This document shows, in pieces, positions 1 through 5,242 of a stretch of DNA of 5,242 nt (the stretch's first letter is position 1; each line of letters opens with the position of its first letter). Both the position numbers and the translations under genes were made by a program. Under the pieces are notes generated by a model, which saw only the letters and a program-made list of their open reading frames with translations, ran no database searches and had not been told where the DNA came from. Origin of the DNA: Planctomycetia bacterium (GTDB taxonomy: Bacteria; Planctomycetota; Phycisphaerae; Phycisphaerales; SM1A02); NCBI GenBank assembly GCA_005799205.1, contig SYHM01000220.1, positions 1 through 5,242 of the forward strand, in the 5' to 3' direction.

Positions 1-2
1 AC

Positions 3-197
3 CCGACACTGTGCGACGGTTTTCTCTTGATGGGACTCGTGCTTGAACACTCCGGCGACCTTGAGCGGGCGGAAGTGGCGCTCGCGAAAGCGTGCGCGCT
101 CGATCCCAAGCGAAAAGTGGCTCAAGAACTGCTCTTGCGCACGCAGGCAGCCCAGCTCGCGACAGGCGGGGTCGCGCTCATGACCGCCCGACCCTGA
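3..197 (+). CDS. C-terminal end of a TPR-repeat protein (5' part missing)
   Basis: An open frame enters from the left edge and runs 64 codons to TGA at 195-197; the start lies outside the window. Fragment residues 4-37 fit one tetratricopeptide repeat. With C4 as TPR position 1, G11, G18, A23, A30 and P35 fall on the consensus positions 8, 15, 20, 27 and 32 (Gly, Gly, Ala, Ala, Pro). After the repeat comes a short helical, Lys/Arg/Gln-rich stretch (KRKVAQELLLRTQAAQLA), then a Gly-containing tail. TPRs form helical hairpins that bind partner proteins, but the partner and full domain make-up cannot be told from this end. The next gene lies 88 nt downstream on the same strand. The repeat assignment is fairly secure; any function beyond a protein-binding scaffold would be a guess. 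Confidence 0.75.
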   Translation, partial: PTLCDGFLLMGLVLEHSGDLERAEVALAKACALDPKRKVAQELLLRTQAAQLATGGVALMTARP

Positions 198-209
198 GCA
201 GATAGTTTC

Positions 210-227
210 AGCTTACCGAGCTTTTTT
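210..227 (+). terminator. weak candidate terminator after the TPR gene
   Basis: AGCT (210-213) and AGCT (219-222) can pair across a 5-nt loop, and a run of six T residues (222-227) follows directly. Position and T-run suit an intrinsic terminator 12 nt after the TPR stop codon. The stem is only 4 bp and its last base is shared with the T-run, so it would be unstable alone. It may be fortuitous. Confidence 0.2.
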
Positions 228-273
228 GCGATCGCGAGTTGCGATGCTGTTCCCTTGGGTTACCTTGCGGTTT

Positions 274-280
274 AAGGAGA
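274..280 (+). promoter_or_regulatory. ribosome binding site for the first tagged secreted protein
   Basis: AAGGAGA, a near-ideal Shine-Dalgarno sequence, ends 5 nt before the ATG at 286. It decides the start: the frame is open further upstream to a TTG at 226, but that extension lacks a comparable site and would put a charged segment in front of the signal peptide. Confidence 0.75.
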
Positions 281-285
281 CAGAC

Positions 286-1347
286 ATGAACATCCAGGTA
301 TCCCTCGTCGCAGCCCTTTCGCTCGTTCCATCTATTCTCGCCTTTCCAGCCGCTTCACAGATCGTTGTGGATGGCACGAATTCGGGTGAGTTCCTCACGC
401 CACTGGCCATTCAGACCTCGACGACAGGATTTGGTGATGCCCTCAATGGCACACCCGATGTGTGTAGCGGATCCGAACTTGACAACTGCTTTGCTGCGAT
501 CGATGGCGGGATGCTGTACCTGTTCTTCGGTGGGAACCTCGAGAGCAACTTCAACAAGTTCGAGCTCTTTATCGACAGTGGCATTGGCGGGCAGAATTCA
601 GTCCGTGGAGACAACGCCGACGTCGACTTCAACGGACTCAACCGGCTTGGAGAAAGCGCCGCTGGGGTAGGAGACGGCCTCAAGTTCGACGAGTGCTTCT
701 CAGCCAACTTTTACTTGACTGTCACCTGCGGCGCTACCCCGACTGCGCTCTATGCGAACATCGCACAAGTGCTCACCGATGGGGGCGGTATCGGGGCCTA
801 CATCGGAAGTGGCGCGCCCGGCACTGTCGCAATCGATAACGTGAAGTATGGCGTCAAGGTTGCACTCAACAACTCTAATGTCCTAGGTGTGACTGGAGAT
901 GGCGGCACAACGGACGGCGCGGCCACAGTTGCAACGGGCATTGAGGTTGCGATTCCACTTTCATTGATGGGATATGACGCGGCAACGCAGCAAAACATCA
1001 AGGTCTGCGCGATGATCAACGGTGGAGGCCATGACTATCTCTCGAACCAGATCCTTGGCGGCCTCGCGCTCGGGACCACAAACCTCGGCGAACCTCGGGC
1101 GGTGAACCTCGCACTTGCTGCGGGCAATCAGTACGCAGTGGTCGTCGTGGACGCTGACGAGCCGGACTGTCCCGTCGTTCCGCCATCGTGCCCAGCCGAT
1201 TTCAACGCCGACGGAACCATTGATGGCGCCGATCTTGCTACGGTCCTCAGCGGATGGGGAACGGCGAGTGGAGACACCAATGGCGACCTCATCACAGACG
1301 GTGCTGATCTGGCAGCCGTCCTGAGCGCGTGGGGTCCCTGCGTCTGA
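286..1347 (+). CDS. secreted protein of unknown function with C-terminal dockerin-like tail
   Basis: Predicted exported protein of 353 aa. The start is ATG 286, set by the strong ribosome binding site at 274-280. Residues 1 to about 24 form a signal peptide (MNIQVSLVAALSLVPSILAF, then PAASQ) with likely cleavage near residues 23-25. Residues 25-290 are a Gly/Asp/Asn-rich, beta-like region I cannot assign to a characterised family. It contains the segment YLFFGGNLESNFNKFELFID (78-97), a style I associate with planctomycete extracellular proteins, possibly a carbohydrate-binding-like beta sandwich (inference). A short linker with Pro and Cys follows (291-303). Then come two EF-hand-like repeats, residues 305-325 (DFNADGTIDGADL...) and 330-350 (DTNGDLITDGADL...), giving a dockerin type I-like tail ending WGPCV. 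The mature protein has eight cysteines (60, 68, 137, 148, 241, 295, 302, 352), an even number compatible with disulfides outside the cytoplasm. The tail probably mediates calcium-dependent folding and surface or partner attachment. The biochemical role is unknown. Confidence 0.88.
   Translation: MNIQVSLVAALSLVPSILAFPAASQIVVDGTNSGEFLTPLAIQTSTTGFGDALNGTPDVCSGSELDNCFAAIDGGMLYLFFGGNLESNFNKFELFIDSGIGGQNSVRGDNADVDFNGLNRLGESAAGVGDGLKFDECFSANFYLTVTCGATPTALYANIAQVLTDGGGIGAYIGSGAPGTVAIDNVKYGVKVALNNSNVLGVTGDGGTTDGAATVATGIEVAIPLSLMGYDAATQQNIKVCAMINGGGHDYLSNQILGGLALGTTNLGEPRAVNLALAAGNQYAVVVVDADEPDCPVVPPSCPADFNADGTIDGADLATVLSGWGTASGDTNGDLITDGADLAAVLSAWGPCV
1198..1335 (+). repeat. dockerin-like tandem EF-hand repeats of the first tagged protein
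   Basis: Two copies of a 21-residue unit, at 1198-1260 and 1273-1335, each encode a calcium-loop pattern D-x-N-x-D then D at loop position 12, followed by L-A-x-V-L-S-x-W-G. In copy 1 the loop has Gly at position 6; in copy 2 it is Leu. The copies are also similar at DNA level, as expected for an old internal duplication. Cysteines flank the pair (C302 before, C352 after) and could join the two ends. Sequence CTCAGCGGATGGG at 1246-1258 recurs exactly at 4272-4284 in the tail of the GH13 gene. Confidence 0.8.
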
Positions 1348-1371
1348 TCGGGTTGTCTGTCGGTGGGCGTG

Positions 1372-1398
1372 TTGCGCACGCTGGTTCCAAGTTAGACT
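1372..1398 (+). promoter_or_regulatory. weak sigma70-like promoter candidate before the SYLF gene
   Basis: TTGCGC (1372-1377) and TAGACT (1393-1398) resemble -35 and -10 boxes, matching the consensus at 3 and 4 of 6 positions, but the 15-nt spacing is short. It sits in the 153-nt gap before the SYLF gene, where a promoter is expected. The match is poor enough that it could be chance. Confidence 0.2.
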
Positions 1399-1490
1399 CG
1401 CAGCATCGGCGCAGTGACGCGCCGTGTGCAGTGCGTTACGACAAGGTACGACATCGAGTTTAACGAGACGCGCGCTGAGCGCATCTTCGC

Positions 1491-1494
1491 GGAG
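1491..1494 (+). promoter_or_regulatory. ribosome binding site that sets the SYLF lipoprotein start
   Basis: GGAG lies 6 nt before ATG 1501. It favours this start over the in-frame GTG at 1414, whose extra 29 residues are charged and not signal-like and would bury the lipoprotein signal inside the protein. Confidence 0.65.
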
Positions 1495-1500
1495 CCCACC

Positions 1501-2160
1501 ATGACAAGGATCGTCACTGTTTCGATCAGCCTGTTCTTCGCATCTCTTGCCGTGCTCGTCAGTGGCGGGTGCTCATCGCAGAGCCCGATACTCGACCACA
1601 TCACCGAAGGCAGTGAGGCGCTGCAAAGCGTCCAGACTTCTGGCAAACCAATACCGCAAGCTGAGTTGCAAAGCGCGGCGGGTGTTGCTCTGGTGAAGTG
1701 CTTTCAAGCAGGAGTCGTCTTTGGAATGATGGGAGGCAATGGAGTTGCGGTGAAGAGACTGCCCTCTGGGTGGTCTCCCCCGGTCGCAATCGGCATCGTG
1801 AAGGGCGATTTCGGCGCACTGATTGGTGCGCAGCACCTCGATGTTGTCATGGTCTTCTCAGACGCGACGGCGTTCGACGAGTTCATTTCGACAGGGCGCT
1901 ATTTCTACGCTGGTGCGCAAGGAACTGCAGCAACGAATACGGGCGAGACTCAGGCCGCCGGCGCACCAGTAAAGACATACGTGCGAGCCGCTGGCCTTTA
2001 TGGCGCAGCATCAATCGGTGGACTCGGCGTGACATTCAAGGAGAAAGTGAACGCAGCCGCCTACGGAGCCGATGCGACAGTCGTCGACATCCTCAACGGA
2101 AAGTTTCCACAGCCTCCTGGTGGCATCGAGTTGGCGAAGAAACTCGCCAGTGGCACCTAG
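1501..2160 (+). CDS. SYLF-domain (Ysc84/DUF500) probable lipoprotein
   Basis: Predicted 219-aa envelope protein. Residues 1-23 (MTRIVTVSISLFFASLAVLV, then SGG) form a signal peptide and C24 is a plausible lipidated cysteine. The lipobox S-G-G-C is non-ideal because position -3 is Ser rather than Leu/Val, so a plain secreted form is possible. Residues about 29-203 match the SYLF domain. It opens with a helix (ILDHITEGSEAL), then IPQAELQSAAGVALVKCFQA (51-70) and the Gly-rich strand GVVFGMMGGNGVAVKRL (71-87). Next come W91, the hydrophobic IGIVKGDFGALIGAQHLDVV (98-116, the family's usual G-x-x-G-x-x-x-G area), and GLYGAASIGGLGVTFKEKVN (165-184), ending AAYGADATVVDILNG. SYLF domains bind phospholipids; in yeast and animals they occur in actin- and phosphoinositide-linked proteins. 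Bacterial versions are mostly uncharacterised, so a membrane-associated role is inferred. It lies 153 nt after the tagged protein gene and 83 nt before the GH13 gene, all on one strand. Confidence 0.88.
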   Translation: MTRIVTVSISLFFASLAVLVSGGCSSQSPILDHITEGSEALQSVQTSGKPIPQAELQSAAGVALVKCFQAGVVFGMMGGNGVAVKRLPSGWSPPVAIGIVKGDFGALIGAQHLDVVMVFSDATAFDEFISTGRYFYAGAQGTAATNTGETQAAGAPVKTYVRAAGLYGAASIGGLGVTFKEKVNAAAYGADATVVDILNGKFPQPPGGIELAKKLASGT

Positions 2161-2196
2161 TCCACGGGGCCCATTCGGGTTGAATCGCCTGATACT

Positions 2197-2226
2197 GTCG
2201 AGAAAAAGAGGCATTTTTTAATCGAC
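2197..2226. promoter_or_regulatory. imperfect inverted repeat before the GH13 gene (operator or terminator candidate)
   Basis: GTCGA (2197-2201) and TCGAC (2222-2226) are exact reverse complements. Inside them AAAAA (2203-2207) faces TTTTTT (2214-2219) around a 6-nt loop, giving a 30-bp interrupted palindrome in the 83-nt gap. Just upstream, GATACT (2191-2196) resembles a -10 box but has no matching -35. If that box is used, the palindrome would cover the transcription start, as an operator might. An alternative reading is a weak terminator for the SYLF gene: GCCT (2187-2190) pairs with AGGC (2209-2212), followed by A and then six T residues. Sequence alone does not choose between them. Confidence 0.3.
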
Positions 2227-2243
2227 GGGGTAGTCTGTGCAGC

Positions 2244-4292
2244 ATGTCAGCAGGCACGATGACCTTCCGCGCGATCGCACTCGCCTGCGCAGTCATCGGA
2301 GTGACGGCAGGCGCGTGGGGGCAGGTTTCGACGAGGCCAGGTGTTGGCGCGATCCCGTACACCTCGACGGCCGGTAATGGAACCACCTTCCGCACCTTCG
2401 CCCCCAATGCAGATTCGGTTTTCGTTGGTGGCACCTTCAATTTCTGGAGTACGACATCGCGACCTCTCTTCAACGAGGGGAATGGGTACTGGTCGGTCGA
2501 TGTTCCACTCGCACAGGCTGGTGCGCAATACAAGTTCTATATCAAGCGTGGCACGCAACTGCTGTGGAAGAACGATCCGCGCGCGCGCGATCTGGTGAGT
2601 TCAGTTGGCAACTCGGTGATCTATGAGCCGAGTTCGTACGTGTGGCAAAATGCATCGTTCGCAGCTCCGTCGTGGGACCGAATGGTGATGTACGAGATGC
2701 ATGTGGGTACGTTTGGATCGTCGACGAGCGGGTTCCCGCCTGCCACGCTCGACCAGTGTGGCGCGCGGCTCGACCACCTCGCAGAACTCGGCGTGAATGT
2801 GATCGCCCTCATGCCGATCAACGAGTTTCCGACCGATCGTTCGTGGGGATACAACGCGTCGTACCTCTACGCCGTTGAGAGCGCGTACGGAACACCAAAC
2901 GACTTGAAGGAGTTCGTTGATGCAGCGCACTCGCGGGGAATCGCGGTGACCTGCGATGTTGTCTACAACCACATCGGTCCCAATGACATGGACATGTGGC
3001 AATTCGACGGATGGTCACAGAATGGACTCGGTGGCGTCTTCTTTTACAACGACTACCGCGCGTACACCCCATGGGGAGACACCCGTCCAGATTTCGGCAG
3101 GGGCGAGGTGCGTACTTTTCTTCGCGATAACGCGATGATGTGGCTGAGTGAGTTTCGAATGGATGGTCTTCGAGTGGATGGCACCAAGTACATCCGCAGG
3201 GTCGGCCAAGATGGACCGGATATTCCTGATGGCTGGTCGCTCTTGCAGTGGATCAACAACGAGGTTGATGCGTTCGCACCTTCAAAGTTGATCGTGGCAG
3301 AGGATATGGATGTCGAGCCATATCTCACAAAGACAACGGGAGCGGGCGGCGCTGGTTTCGACAGCCAATGGGACTCGAGTTTCTATCCACAGATTCGCGC
3401 AGCAGCGATTACTCCAATCGACTCCGACCGCAACATGTTTTCGGTTCGCGATGCGATCGCATTTTCATACAACGGCTCGATGCAACAGCGTGTGATCTAT
3501 TCAGAGAGCCACGACGAGGTCGCGAACGGCAAGCAGCGCGTGCCCGAAGAAATCTCGCCAGGCAACGCGGGTTCTTGGTATGCCCGCAAGCGCTCGACGT
3601 TGGCGGCGGCGATCGTGATGAGTGCGCCTGGCATCCCACTGCTCTTCCAAGGGCAGGAGTTTCTCGAAGATGAGTGGTTTCGAGATGATGTGCCTCTCGA
3701 CTGGACCCGAAAGTCGACCTACGCAGGCATCTTCAAGCTCTATCAAGACCTCATCGCCCTTCGAAAGAACGCAACAGGTGTCTCGCGAGGACTTTCAGGG
3801 TTTAGCACGAATGTCTTTCATGTCAACAACACGGACAAGGTGATTGGATTTCACCGCTGGCAGAATGGTGGAGAGCTCGATGACACGATCATCGTTGCGA
3901 ATTTCTCTGCGACCCCGAAACTCAACTACCGCATTGGGCTGCCTCGTTCTGGACTCTGGAAGTGTCGGTTCAACAGCGATTGGACTGGGTACAGCGCCGA
4001 CTACGCCAACACACTCTGCCTCACCACATCGACTTCTCCGGTGGCATGGGATGGCCTCGCGCAGAGTGCACTCGTCTCAGTGGGGGCGTACTCAGCGGTG
4101 ATCTTTTCGCAGGGCGATCCGCCGCCCGCCTATGCGCCGCAAGATCTCAACCACGATGGGGCGGTGAATGGTGCTGATCTCTCGGTGTTGCTCTCTGCGT
4201 GGGGAACCGCTGGAAGCGCCGCCGACATCGACGGCGACGGAATCGTCGCTGGGAGCGACCTCGCGAGCATGCTCAGCGGATGGGCGCCGTAG
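2244..4292 (+). CDS. secreted GH13 alpha-glucan-active enzyme (CBM48, branching-enzyme/trehalohydrolase-like) with dockerin-like tail
   Basis: Predicted 682-aa exported enzyme that should cleave or transfer alpha-glucosidic bonds. Residues 1-26 form a signal peptide ending A-W-G before Q27. ATG 2244 is taken as start; ATG 2259 (M6) is an alternative, and neither has a strong ribosome binding site. Residues about 43-128 are a CBM48-like beta module (FRTFAPNADSVFVGGTFNFW...). The GH13 barrel spans about 145-510. Region I is DVVYNH (238-243). Region II is GLRVDGTKY (308-316) with nucleophile D312. Region III is IVAED (350-354) with acid/base E353. Region IV is SESHDEVANGK (420-430) with transition-state stabiliser D424. 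The full triad is present, so activity is expected. Regions I and II resemble malto-oligosyltrehalose trehalohydrolases, while region IV and FQGQEF (468-473) resemble branching enzymes; exact reaction unresolved. A C-terminal beta domain (about 515-622) contains C574 and C592, a possible disulfide. The dockerin-like tail is residues 634-680. The 3' end overlaps the convergent ABC ATPase gene by 20 bp. Confidence 0.92.
   Translation: MSAGTMTFRAIALACAVIGVTAGAWGQVSTRPGVGAIPYTSTAGNGTTFRTFAPNADSVFVGGTFNFWSTTSRPLFNEGNGYWSVDVPLAQAGAQYKFYIKRGTQLLWKNDPRARDLVSSVGNSVIYEPSSYVWQNASFAAPSWDRMVMYEMHVGTFGSSTSGFPPATLDQCGARLDHLAELGVNVIALMPINEFPTDRSWGYNASYLYAVESAYGTPNDLKEFVDAAHSRGIAVTCDVVYNHIGPNDMDMWQFDGWSQNGLGGVFFYNDYRAYTPWGDTRPDFGRGEVRTFLRDNAMMWLSEFRMDGLRVDGTKYIRRVGQDGPDIPDGWSLLQWINNEVDAFAPSKLIVAEDMDVEPYLTKTTGAGGAGFDSQWDSSFYPQIRAAAITPIDSDRNMFSVRDAIAFSYNGSMQQRVIYSESHDEVANGKQRVPEEISPGNAGSWYARKRSTLAAAIVMSAPGIPLLFQGQEFLEDEWFRDDVPLDWTRKSTYAGIFKLYQDLIALRKNATGVSRGLSGFSTNVFHVNNTDKVIGFHRWQNGGELDDTIIVANFSATPKLNYRIGLPRSGLWKCRFNSDWTGYSADYANTLCLTTSTSPVAWDGLAQSALVSVGAYSAVIFSQGDPPPAYAPQDLNHDGAVNGADLSVLLSAWGTAGSAADIDGDGIVAGSDLASMLSGWAP
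4143..4283 (+). repeat. dockerin-like tandem EF-hand repeats of the GH13 enzyme
   Basis: Copy 1 (4143-4205) encodes DLNHDGAVNGADL followed by SVLLSAWG. Copy 2 (4224-4283) encodes DIDGDGIVAGSDL followed by ASMLSGW. Both keep acidic or Asn residues at calcium-loop positions 1, 3, 5 and 12 and Gly at position 6. Unlike the tail of the first tagged protein, there are no flanking cysteines, and the protein ends GWAP with no GPC motif. The first loop is preceded directly by a Pro-rich linker (DPPPAYAP). Confidence 0.8.
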
Positions 4293-5242
4293 GCGCTCCA
4301 TGCAGCGCGGTGTGGGCGATTGCGAGGCCAGTCCGTGAGTCAAAGAGGTGGATCGCATCGGTAGCAATGCGCATCGCCGCGGGCGCGCCTTCGTGCGTGT
4401 TCGCTGTCCGCTCGTGCGAAGCCCGTGCGATGAGTCGGACGTTTTCGCAGTTGATCACAACATCGGCCGATGCGCCGTAGCGCTCGACTGCGATCACGAT
4501 TGCGCGAATCAGCGCGTGATCGCCTGCCACATCGTCAACCGGAATGAGTCGTTCGGGACGAATGCCAAGCGTGACAGGAGCGTTGCAAAGGGCAGAAAGG
4601 CTCTGCAGATCGAATCGATCTTGCGGGATCGCAACCGCGCAACAGCGCGATTGATGTACGAACGATCCATCCGCAGAGCGAGCGAGTGATCCTTCGATCA
4701 TGTTCATCGGAGGCGTGCCGATAAAACTCGCGACGAATCGGTTGATCGGTCGTTCGTAGATGTCAGCTGGCGCGCCGATTTGCTGCACGATGCCATCCTT
4801 CATAACCACCATGCGATCCGCGAGACTCATCGCCTCTTCTTGATCGTGCGTGACGTACACCATTGTGGCGCGCAGTGAACGGTGCAATATCCGCAGCTCG
4901 GTACGCATTTCGCCTCGCAGCAGCGCGTCGAGGTTTGAGAGCGGTTCGTCGAAGAGAAAGACAGCAGGGTCGCGCACAAGTGCGCGACCGACCGCGACTC
5001 GCTGCCGTTGGCCCCCAGAAAGTTCGCGAGGTGGTCTTTGCAGCAGTTGCTCGATCCCAAGCGTTCGAGCGGCTGCGCTGACGCGCGCAGCGATCGCGGC
5101 GCGCTCCTCGCGCCGCTTTGCCCGGTAGTGGCTGCTCCAGAGGGTGCGCCACCGACTCGTGAACCGCTGCCTTCGGTCGAGTCCAAACGAGAGGTTCTGG
5201 CGAACCGTGAGATGGGGGTAGAGCGCGTAGTTCTGAAAGACC
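4273..5242 (-). CDS. sugar ABC transporter ATP-binding subunit, MalK/UgpC type (N-terminus missing)
   Basis: An open minus-strand frame runs from the right edge to TGA at 4275-4273: 322 residues, with roughly the first 80-90 (including Walker A) outside the window. It would hydrolyse ATP on the cytoplasmic face to drive uptake of sugars or glycerol-phosphate-type solutes. In fragment numbering: Q-loop VFQNYALYPHLTVRQNLSFG (1-20), signature LSGGQRQR (74-81), Walker B VFLFDEP (94-100), D-loop LSNLDA (101-106), H-loop YVTHDQEEAM (129-138), and IGAPADIYERPINRFVASFI (155-174), which leads into the regulatory OB/TOBE region. That region holds LGIRPERL (225-232) and ends with IHLFDSRTGLAI (297-308), usual for this family. 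Between Q-loop and signature, residues 22-60 are longer than usual and rich in Arg and Trp (see findings). The in-frame GTG at 4977 is not the start, since the signature motif lies upstream of it. Substrate cannot be decided without the partner genes. The gene faces the GH13 gene and overlaps its end by 20 bp. Confidence 0.93.
   Translation of the reverse strand, partial: VFQNYALYPHLTVRQNLSFGLDRRQRFTSRWRTLWSSHYRAKRREERAAIAARVSAAARTLGIEQLLQRPPRELSGGQRQRVAVGRALVRDPAVFLFDEPLSNLDALLRGEMRTELRILHRSLRATMVYVTHDQEEAMSLADRMVVMKDGIVQQIGAPADIYERPINRFVASFIGTPPMNMIEGSLARSADGSFVHQSRCCAVAIPQDRFDLQSLSALCNAPVTLGIRPERLIPVDDVAGDHALIRAIVIAVERYGASADVVINCENVRLIARASHERTANTHEGAPAAMRIATDAIHLFDSRTGLAIAHTALHGAPTAPIR
4281..4300. 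terminator. inverted repeat across the convergent gene ends (weak bidirectional terminator candidate)
   Basis: GCGCC (4284-4288) and GGCGC (4292-4296) pair exactly around a 3-nt loop. Flanking bases extend the stem with a G-U and a G-C pair when read as + strand RNA. The GH13 stop codon (4290-4292) lies in the loop and first paired base, and the last codons of the ABC gene lie inside the repeat. There is no T-run on either side, so it is not a classic intrinsic terminator. It could still pause polymerase or protect transcript ends. Confidence 0.25.

Noticed and set aside
226..285. In-frame TTG start 20 codons upstream of the first tagged gene
   Set aside because: ATG 286 has a near-perfect ribosome binding site and a proper signal peptide; the upstream extension has neither.
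1367..1381. GCGTG/CACGC hairpin after the first tagged gene as a terminator
   Set aside because: The stem is only 5 bp and no T-run follows, so it cannot be supported as an intrinsic terminator.
1414..1500. In-frame GTG start 29 codons upstream of the SYLF gene ATG
   Set aside because: The extension is charged and not signal-like, while ATG 1501 has GGAG at the right distance and opens directly with a lipoprotein-type signal.
2093..3002. Minus-strand open frames (up to 146 codons) opposite the SYLF and GH13 genes
   Set aside because: They lie over well-supported genes and give Arg/Pro-rich translations typical of shadow frames.
4348..4689. Plus-strand open frame of 113 codons opposite the ABC ATPase
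   Set aside because: It is antisense to a conserved coding sequence and has no recognisable domain; GC-rich DNA often leaves such frames open.
4975..4977. GTG as start of the ABC ATPase, or a frameshift at this point
   Set aside because: The same minus-strand frame stays open to the window edge and encodes the Q-loop and LSGGQRQR signature upstream of this codon, so the gene is intact and simply cut by the window.
1..5242. tRNA, rRNA, CRISPR array, insertion sequence or att site
   Set aside because: No cloverleaf-like pattern, regular spacer-repeat structure, transposase-like frame or long terminal repeat was seen on either strand.

Overview
The window looks like chromosomal DNA of a planctomycete, most likely class Phycisphaerae. 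It is GC-rich. Two secreted proteins end in a short dockerin-like tail with two copies of D-x-N/D-x-D-...-G-A/S-D-L-x-x-x-L-S-x-W, a tail typical of Phycisphaerae exported proteins (NCBI calls one form 'GC-type dockerin domain-anchored'). This assignment rests on family knowledge and was not tested by a search.

Layout, left to right. Positions 3-197 (+) are the 3' end of a gene whose product ends in a TPR repeat. Positions 286-1347 (+) encode a secreted, cysteine-containing protein of unknown function with the dockerin-like tail. Positions 1501-2160 (+) encode a probable lipoprotein with a SYLF (Ysc84/DUF500) domain. Positions 2244-4292 (+) encode a large secreted glycoside hydrolase family 13 (GH13) enzyme: signal peptide, CBM48-like module, catalytic barrel with an intact Asp/Glu/Asp triad, C-terminal beta domain, and the same kind of tail. 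Positions 4273-5242 (-) hold most of a MalK/UgpC-type sugar ABC transporter ATPase, running off the right edge before its Walker A motif. It converges on the GH13 gene, and the two coding regions overlap by 20 bp.

How the genes may work together: the GH13 enzyme would act on alpha-glucan outside the cytoplasm, and the convergent ATPase could power uptake of an oligosaccharide or related solute. That link is inference from proximity, because the permease and binding-protein genes are not in the window. The SYLF lipoprotein and the first tagged protein have no evident enzymatic role and may act at the cell envelope. Gaps of 88, 153 and 83 nt separate the + strand genes, so a single tight operon is not obvious.

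No RNA gene, mobile element, CRISPR array or integration site was seen. The most unusual points are an exported branching-enzyme/trehalohydrolase-like GH13 enzyme with a dockerin-like tail, the variation of that tail between two nearby genes, an Arg/Trp-rich insertion in the ATPase, and the overlapping convergent gene ends with an inverted repeat across them.
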